DNA of 64,000 nucleotides, taken from positions 64,097 through 128,096 of the forward strand of contig NTMA01000059.1 in assembly GCA_002917075.1 (NCBI GenBank), written 5' to 3'. The DNA is from Hawksworthiomyces lignivorus. Taxonomy: Eukaryota; Ascomycota; Sordariomycetes; Ophiostomatales; Ophiostomataceae. This document shows positions 1 through 11,300 of this stretch, one piece after another; within the stretch, counting starts at the first letter, position 1, and each line of letters begins with the position of its first letter. Position numbers and translations under genes: made by a program. The notes beneath the pieces are model-generated. The model was not told the DNA's origin. It did not search any database and saw only the letters and a program-made list of their open reading frames with translations.

Positions 1-378
1 AACAGAAACCCCCAATCCATGATTCAATTAAGGTCCGTGTAACCAGACTCCCTATGGCCTCTCGAACTCTCACAGAAATTGTATCGCTTTGGAGGACAAT
101 AGCTAAGAAATCCAACGATAAACCCCATCTAGATTAAGGGGCAATCAGAAGAACAAAAACAATAAACTAACCTAGCGTGTTCATGAAATTTCACGAAAAT
201 ATTGGAAAACATATGTAGAAGCAAACAAAAAAAACAACTAATAAAGGAATAAAAAAAATAAAGCAAAACAGAAGAATAAAATATATATATATTAATAAAG
301 AAAAAAAAATTAACAGTGAAAGAAAAGAAATTCCATTATAAATGGAGTATGTACAGTAAAAAAAAATTAATGGAACAA
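1..378. other. AT-rich intergenic, no gene seen
   Basis: This stretch is AT-rich with A-tracts and a short TA microsatellite near 281-292. The only longer open frame is on the minus strand and encodes a Phe/Ile/Leu-rich string typical of translated A/T tracts. I see no conserved coding sequence. Confidence 0.6.
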
Positions 379-478
379 TGAGGGAAGAGAGACTTGAACT
401 CCCGACCTTGAGGAAACTCCCATGTGATTGCTCACATGCGGCTGGAATCTCACATTCTACCAACTGAACTATCCCCCC
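379..478 (-). tRNA. tRNA-Trp (anticodon CCA), intron-containing
   Basis: On the minus strand a full cloverleaf can be folded. The acceptor stem GGGGGGA (478-472) pairs with TTCCCTC (386-380), with discriminator A at 379. The D arm is GTTC/GAAT, the anticodon stem TGAG/CTCA, and the T arm GGGAG-TTCAAGT-CTCTC. The anticodon loop reads TTCCAG, giving CCA (Trp). The exons (478-442 and 414-379) add up to a 73-base tRNA, with a 27-base intron (441-415) one base 3' of the anticodon, the canonical position. Fungal tRNA-Trp genes commonly carry an intron here. The lowest pair of the anticodon stem is an A-C mismatch. Internal A and B boxes are the promoter. Confidence 0.9.
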
Positions 479-828
479 TTGTTGTTGTGCTCTTCCACCG
501 TAGTAGGATCTAAATAGGTAGGTCTTAGGTTTAGGCGCAGGCGATTAAGTAATAGATTTTTTTTTTTGAGGGGGAGCTAATATCTACTTTTGACTCGAGA
601 CAAGGCCGTAGATATATAATACTACACATCTATACACACAGCGTCATCGCTCCTTCCTCTTTTGAGTCTCTTGTCGTGAAAACTTCAATAAAAAAATAAC
701 AATAAAAATGAAAAGACGCGTCCAAGACCAGTCTACACATAGTATTATCGAGCATAGAAACTGCTTTATTTGATCGTTTGGATACACCATCGTAGGGTAA
801 TGCTTATATTCTATTTGCTCCCCCCTAC
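479..828. other. intergenic between tRNA-Trp and the unknown gene
   Basis: It holds a T-tract near 557-568 and the probable 3' untranslated region of the minus-strand gene that ends at 829. Nothing else is recognisable. Confidence 0.5.
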
Positions 829-1587
829 TCAACGCCAGAAAGACAGGCACCATATACGTAATCGCTGATATAATTTTTTCTTCTTCCTGGAGTCCATCTC
901 AGATAACACAGACTCGGCGTACTCAACATAGACGGACGACAAGTCCGATGCAGTCCCGAAAATAGCCGTGAGTGAATGCACATACTTGGGAAGTAACTTA
1001 TGAAGAATATTGGCAGAACACCATACATTAACTGGATTCTCGTACCCGATGTAGCTAATAGCGACATCAAGGGCGTACTGCACCTCGGTTTCGCGTAAAA
1101 TGGCCATTGTCTTGTCGGAATAGGAGAGCGACTGGTTAGCGCGTTGTATTGCTTGAACCTGGCACTTGCAAACAAGTGCCCTGGTCATAGCAATTGACTC
1201 GTTTATGTATACGTCAGAGTAAGTCTTTTTATCGTTAGCGGCGGCCAGAGTCGATGTTGCCTCGGCCACAATCTTGACGAGCAAGCCGGCCGCCTCGGCA
1301 AAATTCTCCTCCGGGAGGACGGCCACTGCATTTCCAAAGGATGTCAATACAGAGATAAGTTCCTGGGCATCGGCGATCCCACACTGCTTTGCATAGTCTT
1401 CGCTATATTTCGTTCGTGACACTGAGGCCTTGCCAGCGTCGTACAGAGCTTTTAGACTTTCTCGGATGAGCTGTATCACATCTTCAATCTCGACGCCTGT
1501 CTGATCCATAGCCGTGGTGCTACACATGTACATTGAGTCCTTCTCTGGATCAGAGCCGTCTATCGTATGGTCGCTTGCATTGGACAT
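829..1587 (-). CDS. hypothetical helical protein, 252 aa
   Basis: Single uninterrupted frame from ATG at 1587 to TGA at 829-831. I do not recognise the family. The product looks soluble and almost entirely alpha-helical, with no signal peptide or membrane segment, an acidic N-terminus (residues 1-35) and a basic tail (KKKK near the end). The frame stays open upstream to 1764, but that part translates a pyrimidine-rich leader into a Ser/Leu/Phe string, so the start at 1587, directly after the tract, is preferred. Third-position GC is lower than in the housekeeping genes nearby, which suggests a lineage-specific gene. It is divergently oriented to TLG1 with 1.2 kb between. Confidence 0.6.
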   Translation of the reverse strand: MSNASDHTIDGSDPEKDSMYMCSTTAMDQTGVEIEDVIQLIRESLKALYDAGKASVSRTKYSEDYAKQCGIADAQELISVLTSFGNAVAVLPEENFAEAAGLLVKIVAEATSTLAAANDKKTYSDVYINESIAMTRALVCKCQVQAIQRANQSLSYSDKTMAILRETEVQYALDVAISYIGYENPVNVWCSANILHKLLPKYVHSLTAIFGTASDLSSVYVEYAESVLSEMDSRKKKKLYQRLRIWCLSFWR

Positions 1588-2789
1588 GGTGGGAAAGAAA
1601 GGAAGAAAAAAAAATAGAAGAAACGGAAGACGAGGAGAAAGCAGAGAAAGAGAAGAAGAAGAAGGAAACAAAAAAAAAATTACTTTGGTGTCAGTATATT
1701 TGTGTCTTTTCTTTTGAGGGTCAATTACATCATAGCATCGTGATTTCTCCTCTACACTTTTCACAAGGGATACTTATAACTCTCCCTTTTAGTCAAGACA
1801 ACGTGCTAACTACGTACATACTCAGAAAGAGAACATCATACGCTATGAGATGCCCTACCTATTAAAGTATGTACTTGAAGAGGCACTTTCGAGAGTCAGA
1901 GCTTGTCGCTGGTGAAAACGAAAAGGGAAGAGATATTATCCCATACATTCTCTTTGTGCATGTGGATAATTACATGGGTAGTTTAGTGTAGATTAACCTA
2001 CTCGGTTCTTACATTTGTTAAAACTTATAAATCTGTGACATGCACCTGAATAAGGATGACTTGGGTAAACTTAAGAGTCTTTTGTGCATATGTTACGGCG
2101 GTGCGAGGGTTTACCACTGTAAGATACTATACGACAAAAAGATCGCTATTCAAGACCCAGTGCTTGAATCCCTCGCATTAGCGTATATCTCCTTTGTACC
2201 AGCGCACTTCGCGACACCGGGCCGTTGCCGTAGAAGCTCGGACAGAGATGCAAGCGGCGGAGGCACGTGTTGAGTTAGTAGATGCCAGGTTGTAGGTAAT
2301 TCAAGGGACATGGCAATTGTCAGAGTAGAGTATTACGAAGGAACCAAGTTTGTACGGTAATTTGCAGTAATATTTGTTATTTCTGAATGCTTTTTGTGAC
2401 GATATTAGTGATGGAGGGATGTGTATGTTGACTGGTGCCACTAAGGTACAGGGAGGATTAATCCCCTTGGACACACGTAACAGTACCTTATAAACTCAAC
2501 TGTGTATAAAATATCACGTGGATCGGGGTTTAGTCATCTATTTTATTTGTACACATGTGTGCATCTATTGAGGGTCCCGCAGAATGGGTCTTATGACTAA
2601 GCTCCTAATTAGAGAAAAAAGGTGAATCACGTGAAGCAAATGAAGCGACTCTTAAAGTGGCAGCCTCGACAGCAACGCCGGAATTCCGACGGCGAAGGCA
2701 TCGACATAAGCCGTCTTTTCACTTTGCGAATCTTTCTTTTTACGTATGCTGCTGAAAGCCATGGTATTTAAGATTGACGTGATAGCATA
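1588..2789. other. divergent spacer/promoter region
   Basis: It lies between the minus-strand unknown gene and plus-strand TLG1. It holds the purine tract at about 1593-1680 (pyrimidine-rich leader of the minus-strand gene) and two CACGTG boxes listed separately. A 77-codon frame at 2040-2273 has no recognisable similarity and is not called. Confidence 0.5.
2515..2633. promoter_or_regulatory. two CACGTG boxes upstream of TLG1
   Basis: CACGTG occurs at 2515-2520 (context ATCACGTG) and at 2628-2633 (ATCACGTGA), 275 and 157 bases before the TLG1 ATG. This is the binding core of fungal bHLH factors of the Cbf1 type. Function here is inferred from sequence and spacing only. Confidence 0.4.
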
Positions 2790-3645
2790 ATGGCCTCTAC
2801 AAACGAGGAGGACCCGTTCCTCCAGGTCCAGCAGTGCGTCCCACCCCTATACCTCCGCGCACCCCCCCTTTGTGACCTGCCTTGCCTAGCCTTGCCTCTG
2901 GCCGTCTCTGGCAGCTAACGTTTGGCCCTGCCTCTCCAGAGATGTCCTCGCACAGCTCGCATCGACACGGCCGCTGTTTGCGTCCTACCTGCGTATCCGC
3001 TCGCTGGCAACGGCGAATGCCGCGTCGCCCGAACTGACGGCCGCGCGCGCCGACCTCGAGACGGCGCTGGCGGCGCTGGCGGAGGACCTGGCAGATCTGG
3101 TGGCGGCTGTGCGCGCAGTTGAGCACGACCCGGCGAGCTTCGGGCTGGACGCGGCCGAGGTGGCGCGCCGCCAGCGCCTGGTGCAAGACGCGGGCGGCGA
3201 GGTGGGCAAGATGCGGGCGGCGCTGCGGCAGGCGGTGGGCAGTGGCAACAACAACAGCAACAACAGCGATCTTCCCGACCCGAGCTCGTTTGCCGTCGGC
3301 GACGAGGCAGATGGCGCCAACGGCGGCGACGACGACTACGCGGCGTTTGAGCGCGAGCAGCAGGTGCAGATGATGCGCGAGCAAGACCAACACCTGGACG
3401 GGGTGTTCCAGACGGTGGGCAACCTGCGGCGGCAGGCCGACGACATGGGCCGCGAGCTCGAGGAGCAGCGCGAGATGCTCGAGGTGACCGACGCCGCCGC
3501 CGACCGCGTCGAGGGCCGCCTGCAGACCGGCATGAAGAAGCTGCAGCAGGTCATCCGCCGCAACGAGGACCGCTGGAGCAGCTGCTGCATCGCCGTCCTC
3601 ATCGTCGTGCTCATCGTCCTCCTGGTCCTGCTGCTGGTGCTGTAG
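2790..3645 (+). CDS. TLG1: Tlg1/syntaxin-6-type SNARE
   Basis: Membrane-anchored Q-SNARE of the trans-Golgi/endosome, acting in vesicle fusion. Exons are 2790-2833 and 2940-3645 (249 aa). The intron has donor GTGCGT, branch GCTAACG near 2914 and acceptor CCAG. Splicing gives an N-terminus MASTNEEDPFLQVQQDVLAQ followed by the helical N-terminal domain with RPLFASYLRIRSLA. An Asn-rich linker follows at about 116-125. The SNARE coiled coil is at about 160-222 with a central EEQREML, its Q (about 191) fitting the ionic layer. The tail is a 23-residue hydrophobic anchor (227-249) with two cysteines at its start, possible palmitoylation sites. The downstream exon alone would lose the conserved N-terminus. 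Confidence 0.92.
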
Positions 3646-4079
3646 GCACCCGAGAGAGATCGCCAGGATTTTCTCATCTTTCTCTCGTGTTCTTTTTATT
3701 TTTTTTTTCTGTTCTTGGTTTGGAATCGCAGGCACGGGTTCCATTCTGGTTTGCAATGTACATTGGTCTTCTTCTAAGCAGGCGCACAAGGGCTGTTTCT
3801 TGTCATTATCATTTTTCTTTGCATGGCTGATGTATACATACATATTTTATACCACATGCAAACAGCAATAGACATCATCTCATTTTTTCCCTTTGTAAAT
3901 GCATCTTTCGTCTCTCAGGAGGGCGAAACATCCCATTTCACTTATGCCACAAGGCACTTACTCACATCCTTGTTCTATATAGTACATACTCATATAATAC
4001 GCCTTTACAGAAAAACAAAAAGAGAGAAAAAATAAGGACAACAAAAGGAGAAAGGAAGATGGCGGCTGCGGCCACAGCC
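3646..4079. other. convergent 3' region of TLG1 and GLE1
   Basis: T-rich sequence after the TLG1 stop and A-rich sequence before the GLE1 stop are consistent with facing 3' untranslated regions. No other feature was seen. Confidence 0.5.
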
Positions 4080-5910
4080 CTATGCCTGGCCGAGATCGAG
4101 GCCGGTCTTGACGTTGATCGTCTTGGCGAGCACCTTGAGGGTCTCGCTGGCGGCGGAGGCGTGGGGGATGCGGGCCGGGTAGTCGACGAGGGCGCAGCGC
4201 AGCGCGGCGACGCCGGCGGAGCCGTAAAAGGCGAGCAGCTTGGCCTCGTTGTCGGCGATCATGGCCTTGAGGACGTAGCACTGGGTCTCGGACATGTCGG
4301 CGGGCGGGGTGTTGACGATGCGGGCGAGCGCGGCCCAGTAGACGGCGGGCGGCCAGGGGCTGGCGCGTTTGACGCGCGAGAAGTCGCGCAGCGTGATGGC
4401 GGCGAAGCCGGCGCCGAGCCCCGTCATGCGGTCAATGTGGTACTGCTCGGCGATCCAGCGGCCGCCTTCGCGGCGCCAGCCCAGCGCCGAGCGCCCGCGC
4501 TCCGTCTTGTCGCTGCCTCGCGCGCCGAAGAGCACGGGGCACAGCACGCAGTACTTTGCTATGAGCATGTCGATCATGGGCTGCCCGCGCCACTGGAACT
4601 CGGCCTCCGAGTACACCTTGGCCACGGCCTGGCCGATGGCCTCGGCCGTGCGCGGGTCGGCGCCCGACTCGTTGATGAACTGCGCGATCGCCGCCTTAGA
4701 CAGCACGTTGAGCAGGTACAGGTACAGCGACGGCAGGCGGTCTTCGTTGTGCAGGCTGCCCTCGACGGGCGCGGGCCGCGGCTCCAGCACGAATTGTGAG
4801 GGATCGATCAGCTCGCTCGGCACCTCTTTCAGGCCCGCCATGAGCGTTGTGACAATGCGGTTCACCTAGAGCGCAAAAAAGCTTTTAGTTAGCAACGTCT
4901 ATCTTCTTGAATGGGGAATATGTCAATGGGTCCCAAAACAATCGCACCGGAATCTTGTTTTCCTTCAGCCCTCCGCTGGTGAGCTGGCCAAAGGACTTCC
5001 TAATGTCCCGGCGCATGTCGCCCATGCGGCTCTTTAGGGCCGGATTCGCCTTTGTCTGCTCGGCGACGAATTTGCGGAGCTGTTTCAGGTTCTTGTGGAC
5101 TTGGATGTGGCGGTCTGTGGCGGGGGCCGGCGATGCTTGGGCGGATGCTGGTGCGGCGGCTGTGCCGTTTGCTGGCTGGCCAGCAGGCTGTGCGCCGCCG
5201 CTCGGCGGGAACAGAGGCTTCTGGGCCTCCTGCGGATGCTGCTTTGGCGGCTGCTTCAGGAGGAACGACGACGGGGACGAGGCTGGCTGTGGCGGTGTCT
5301 GCGCCGACGGGACGCCAAAGAGCGATGGTGCCGCCGCGGCGCCGTTGGCCTGAGGTGTTTGGACGGCCTTGGCCGGCTCGTTTGGTTGTTGTGTCGCGGG
5401 AGGCGCTTGTGGCTGGGCCAGTGGCGGCGGCGGCAGACGCACATCTTTTTGCGGCGGTACCGGCTGCGGCTGGGTCTGTGCGGCCGGCGGCGGCGCAGGG
5501 GGCGGGGCGGCGACGACGGGCTTGGGGAGGGGGGCGGCCTTCTGGGCGGCGAGGCGGGCCTCGTCCTCAAGCTGCTTGATGCGGGCCTGGCGCTCTTTCT
5601 CGATGCGCTTGGCCTCCTCGGCGACGCGCTGTTGGCGCCGCCGCTCCTCCTCCTCGATCTCGCGCTGGGCCTCGGCCAGCTCGTGCAGCTCATAGACGTG
5701 CAGCGCGGCGGCCAGCAGCCGCTGGTGCTCGCGCTGGGCGTCGGCGTACTTGCGCCGCTGGGCCTCGGGCGAGTTCCGCGAGTCCAGCAGAAACTCGGAC
5801 ACGGCTGGTGGGTCCGATGTGGGCGACATGGGCTGCTGCTGCTGCCGCCGCCAGCTCGAGGCCGGCGAATCTCTGTCGGCCCCGGGCCGCGAGGGTGATG
5901 AGTTGGCCAT
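4080..5910 (-). CDS. GLE1: mRNA export factor Gle1
   Basis: Gle1 sits at the cytoplasmic face of the nuclear pore and, with inositol hexakisphosphate, activates the DEAD-box protein Dbp5 to release exported mRNPs. Exons are 5910-4948 and 4865-4080 (582 aa). The 82-base phase-0 intron has donor GTGCGA, branch GCTAAC and acceptor CTCTAG, joining KENKIP to VNRIVTTLMAGLKEVP. Residues about 60-125 are a Glu/Arg/Ala-rich coiled coil, about 125-265 a Pro/Gln/Ala-rich linker, and the C-terminal half is the helical Gle1 domain with SLYLYLLNVLSKAAIAQFI and CVLCPVLFG. It is divergent from SSD1 and convergent with TLG1. Confidence 0.93.
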
Positions 5911-8340
5911 GATTTTGGCCGGGTCGAGAGAAGAAAGATGGGGCGAAGAGAGATAGAGAACCGCAAGCAGGCTTGTGGCTCGAGACGGGGGTCGTTCCCG
6001 GAAGGGCGGCGCCGCAAGCTACCCACTGATCGGTGGGACTACTGCAGCATTGACGGGACTATGCAGAGATCGATCAAAGCGAGGAATTCGTTCAGAAGGC
6101 AAGCAGACGAGCGTGCACGAGAAATCGTAGGAGCACGAAGACGAGCAGCACGGAGCTGGAGAGGAAGCGCTCCCCTGAATTGGAGCTCACCCGATGCACA
6201 CAAAGCACAAAACGAACGTCAAAAGGGGGACAATGGCAATATAAGAAAAGCAGTAACTCGCTGAAAGGATGAGAGAAGGCGAAAAGGGGACGTGGCGCGT
6301 TCGAATGAAGCTGATTGTATAGAAGTTTGATGTCGGCAGAAAGAAGTTGACGAATAGTAACAAATTTGGCAGTTGCGCTTAAGAGAGCATTTTCTTCCCC
6401 AGACGCGACGCCAAAAAGGCGAGCAGTTTTGCATAGATGCATAATAAGCCTTCACCGAACTGCCCGCTATAATTCTTGGCGGTTGTGCACGGCAGATGCG
6501 CTGACCGCCCTGCAACAGGCACTAAAGCGATATAAGCAGCAAAAGCGGTAAAAGCAGGAAAAGAAGCAGAAGAAGCAGAAGCACCAAAAGTGGTAGTTAA
6601 ATGCGCGAAGGCAGTACATACGTAGTAGACGCACCAAAAACCTGTACGGATAGCAAAATCAATAAATGTCACAAAAAGCAATAAAAGCAAGATCTGACGT
6701 ACTGGGCACAGCGTATTGGGCACAGCGTACGAGTATTATTACTCCTTTCTCGCACTATTACACCTATCTAGCTGACCGTTGCGTTCATTCTATTGCTGGA
6801 GAGCTGACGCACGGTCTCTTTCTCTCCCTTTGCTCGCCTCACCATATCGTAATAGCCGCACGTCGTTTTATGTACGCATGTTCTTCCTGGTGTGCTGGTC
6901 TGCCGTCACATAGTAAGAGCCCAGCCCACCACCAACAGCCAACGCCTTACCTGCTTCCAACACCTCACCGTTCTGCCAGGCGGTGAAGAGCAACGGGGAT
7001 GCTCGAGTTGCTGAATTGCTGAATTGCTGAGTTGCTCGAGTTGCTGAGTTACTGGAGTTGCTGGAGCTGCTCCAGTTTGCTAGAGTCACTAGTGCGAGTG
7101 TTGCTGCAGTTGCAGCGGTGCTGAGGGACGGCAGAAGTGGGGCAATCTTCAGTTTTTGGCATCGCTCGCGGTGTGCCCAGACCAGGGAAGAGTCCACCCA
7201 AGCAGCCACAAGGGCACCACCAGACACCACCAGACACCGCCCAAACACTCCCTGTCGCTACCAATCACTACGAATCACTATTACCAGAGGCCACGCAAAA
7301 TCACCAGAATATCACCAAAAACTACCAAAAATTACCAAAAATACCCAAAAAAATTATCACCAAAAATTGTCCCAGAAGAGGACCCCCCTCTCTCCCCTCC
7401 CCTCCCCAAAATTGCTCGTATAAACAAGTACCCAGACGACCCAGAACAGCCAGAAGGAGCAACCGAACCCACTCTTTTCCCAGAGAAAGTCCCCACCAGC
7501 GTAGGAGAGAGCTGGGGCAACAACGTCTCCATCTATGGAGTACCTTCCCCTACCTGCTGCTACCGCTACTACCTCCTACTACCTCCTACCTCCCTCCTAG
7601 CCTCTCTGCCTCTCTGCCTCTGCCTCTTGCCTCTCTGCCTCTCTTTCTCCAACATCACCACTAAACCCCTTCTTCCTCTCTTCTTCTTCCTTTTCCTCTG
7701 CTTCTTCTTCTCTTCCTCTCTCCTCTTCTCCCCTCCCTCTTATTATTCTTCTGCTCTTTTCTGCTCTGCTCTGTTCTTCATCTATCTGCGTCCCTCTCTT
7801 CTCCCTCAATTTTTTCTCTCTCGTCTTTCCCTCATTTTTTCCATCCCCTGTCTCTCCCTCCGTGTACTTGTTTCGTTTCGTACTCTCCCTCTGTTTTGTG
7901 TGCGCTTGTTCCCCCCCCAGTGCCAGTATCAACAACAACCACCTCCCCCTCCCCCTGATTGCTCATCCGCTTTTTGGGCCTCACTTCCAAAGCTCTCCCA
8001 CAAGAGCTCGACTCTTCTTTCGATCATCACTCCCTCATTCTCCTCTCTCTCTAACTCATCTTCCTGGGTTCATCGCCCGGTTCGGCCGCTCGCCTGATCA
8101 ATCGAATAAATCTAAAAAAGTACTAAAAAACCAACTAAAAAAAGCTATCGAATCCACAGCCGTCCATCAATCATCATCACCATTATCATCGACTACTACC
8201 AGTCTTGTTAAGCCGTTTGAGCTTCCACGTCTTGCATCACCAGCATCCCACGCATCTGGCCAGATTCTTTACTCCAGCTTCAGCGCACACTTACGTTTAT
8301 ATACCACAATTTTTGTTTTTTTCCAGTCTTGCTTGTCGTC
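5911..8340. other. 2.4-kb divergent spacer with the probable SSD1 leader
   Basis: It separates the GLE1 and SSD1 starts. Contents in order are a purine-rich stretch with AAGCAG-type repeats near 6530-6600, a minisatellite at 7001-7074, repeats of an ACCAAAAAT-type unit at about 7285-7370, and a long, strongly pyrimidine-rich tract at about 7540-7900 leading towards the SSD1 start. Long stop-free frames here, for example 7156-8097, are by-products of the C/T bias. Confidence 0.55.
7001..7074 (+). repeat. GAGTTGCT-type minisatellite
   Basis: Eight- to nine-base units of the form GAGTTGCT / GAATTGCT / GGAGTTGCT follow each other about eight times with small changes. The array is in the spacer upstream of SSD1 and does not overlap a gene. 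Confidence 0.7.
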
Positions 8341-11300
8341 ATGGACCAGCAGCAAAAGCCCGCTACCGGGGGCGTCCCTGGCCCCACTGGTCGCCGGCTG
8401 CACATCGCCCATCGACGAAGCCCGTCGGAGCTCACACCACTCATGAGCATGTTTGCAAACACAAATTGTGAGTTTTCCTTACCTTTTTGGGCCTCTGCAT
8501 CCCCCCCTCCTCTCCCCTGATAAGCTTTTTGGCCTCCTTAATCGTATCGCCGAGCATCCGCGGCAGCTCTCGTTCTGCGTAGGCTTGTTGGCTATTCTTG
8601 GCGATTTTCCTCCTATCTGGCGCTTTGACGTCGTTTTGTCTCGTATTTGGCGACACTCGTGAAAACTAACGAAACGTCTCTCTCTGCCCCCTTCTTCTAG
8701 CCGTGGACCCTGCTGTCATCCAGCAGCAGATCGACCTGCTTCAGCAGCAGCAGCAGCAAATCCAAGCTACCCATCAGCAGTATGTCAGTATGGGCATGAT
8801 CCCTCCCGGCCAGACCCTCAGCGCCGGCGCCGCATTCAATCCTTTGCAGCCCTCCATGGCAAACATTTCGCCCCAGGCGGGCTTCCAGTTTCCCAACCAG
8901 CTACCGCAGCAGAACGTCAACATGGGCCTGCCGTCCCAACCCCATTCACATCGCCGTAATCAGTCGGCTCTTCCTAACATGGGTATGGGACCACCCCCGG
9001 CTCCCTCGTCCGGCGCCTCGGGCTCGGCGTTTGGCAATTTTGACAACGCCGGCCATGCTCGAGAAGGCACCGCCTCCCGCGGCGGCCGTGGCGGCGGCGG
9101 CGGCCCCGGCGGTGGACACCAGCGACGTCACTCCTTAGCACTGGCCGATGCGAAAAAGGCCGCCGAGATCGCCCAGCAGAAGCGCACGACATCCGGCTTC
9201 CAGTTTCCTGCACCGGGCGCTGCAGGCACTCCCACAAATGAAAAGCCCGAAGAAGATACCCGAGCCGGTGGCGCTTCCGTCCCGGCTCAACCCTCTGAAA
9301 CTCAGCCCGCCGTCGCCGCCCCCGCTCCGCCCCCAGCTGGCCGCGGCCGCGGTTCCGGCCACGGTCGCAGCCAGAGCATGGCTGTTGGCCGCGGTGGCGG
9401 CGGCGTCGGCCGCGGTGGCATGGGCAACTACCAGGCCGACTCCAACCTAAGCGGCGGTCACGAGTTCCAGCGGCGTGGTGGCGGCAGCCACGCCCGCACG
9501 TCGTCCCGCAACTTTGACAGCAACTGGCGGAACCAGGCCCAGGGCCAAGACACCCTCGGCGTCGGCCAGCAGCAGCAGCAGCACCACCACCACCAGCAGC
9601 CCCAGCAGCAGCAGCAGCAGCAGGGATTCCAGCCCGGCCACCGCCCGCGGGGATCCATGGGCGGCCAGTCCATCGGCTCCATAGGCGCCTTCCAGTACAC
9701 CGGCCAGCCCCAGCTCGTGCAGCTGCCAGGCCAGATGCTGATCCCCGGCGTCTACCCTGGCCAGCAGCTGAATGCCGTCCAGCTCAACCAGCTGCAGGCG
9801 CTGCAGGCTGCCCAGCTGAACGGCCAGACCTTTGTCGGTCTCCAGGCCAGCCAGCACGCTACACAGCTTCCGGCCCAGCAGGCCCAACAGCAGCAGAGAA
9901 AGACGCTCTTCACTCCCTATCTCCCGCAGGCCACCCTGCCTGCCCTTCTCGGCGACGGCCAGCTGGTCTCTGGCATTCTGCGCGTCAATAAGAAGAACCG
10001 CAGCGACGCGTACGTCACCACCCAAGACGGCCTCCTCGACGCCGACATCTTCATCTGCGGCAGCAAGGACCGCAATCGCGCGCTGGAGGGCGATCTCGTC
10101 GCCATCGAGCTTCTCGACGTCGACGAAGTCTGGTCCCAGAAGCGCGAGAAGGAGGAGAAGAAGAAGCGCAAGGACATCACCGACACTCGCACCGGCTCCA
10201 CCAACGGCGCCGGCCAGGGCAGCGGCAACGGCGACGATAACAACAACGAAGGCGGCATCCGCCGCCGCGGCAGTCTTCGCCAGCGCCCCACCCAGAAGAA
10301 GAACGACGACGTCGAGGTCGAGGGCCAGAGCCTCCTGCTCGTCGAGGAGGAGGAGATCAACGACGAGCAGAAGCCACTCTATGCCGGCCACGTCGTCGCT
10401 GTCGTCGAGCGCGTCGCCGGCCAGATGTTCTCCGGCACTCTTGGCCTGCTCCGTCCGAGCAGCCAGGCCACCAAGGAGAAGCAGGAGGCCGAGCGGACCG
10501 CTAGAGACGGCAACGGAGGCCGCCACGGCGACAGCCGCCACCAGGACAAGCCCAAGATCGTCTGGTTCAAGCCCACCGACAAGCGCGTCCCCCTCATTGC
10601 CATCCCTACCGAGCAGGCTCCCCGTGACTTTGTCGAGAAGCACCAGGAGTACGCCGACCGCATTTTTGTCGCCTGCATCAAGCGCTGGCCCATCACCTCG
10701 CTCCACCCCTTTGGCACCCTGGTCGAGCAGCTCGGCCGTATGGGCGACCTCAAGGTGGAGACCGACGCCCTCCTGCGCGACAACAACTTTGCATCAGACG
10801 AGTTCTCCGAGGCTGTTCTGCGCAGCGTCGCGCCCTCGGACTGGACCATCGCCAAGGAGGAAGAGGCGGCTCTCGGCGCACGCCGCGATTTCCGCAGTGA
10901 GAAGACCTTCACCATCGACCTCGACGGCTCTGCAGATCTCGGCAATGCCGTGCACGTCACCACCAAGCCCGACGGCAAGGTCGAAATCGGCATCCACGTT
11001 CCCGATGTCACCCACTTTGTCAAGCCGAACTCGCTCGTGGACCGCGAGGCAAAGAAGCGCGGCACGGCGGTGCATCTCTTGAACAGAACCTGTGCTCTGC
11101 TCCCCTCGAAGCTGTCCACCGACTTCTGCTCCCTCCTGCCTGACCAGGAGCGCCTGACCGTCAGCGTCGTCTTCCAGGTTGCCCCCCACAGCGTCTCCGT
11201 CGCCGAGGAGGACATCTGGGTCGGCAAGAGTATTATCAAGAGCGCCGGCAAGATGACGCTGGCCAACATCAACGACGCCTTGAACGACGGCGACAGCTTC

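Noticed and set aside
2040..2273. 77-codon plus-strand frame
   Set aside because: No conservation visible and lies in a divergent spacer.
4059..4799. Plus-strand 246-codon frame
   Set aside because: Antisense shadow of the conserved Gle1 C-terminal domain, caused by GC-rich codons.
7156..8097. 313-codon plus-strand frame ahead of SSD1
   Set aside because: Translation of a pyrimidine tract (Ser/Leu/Phe/Pro only), with no conservation or splice link.
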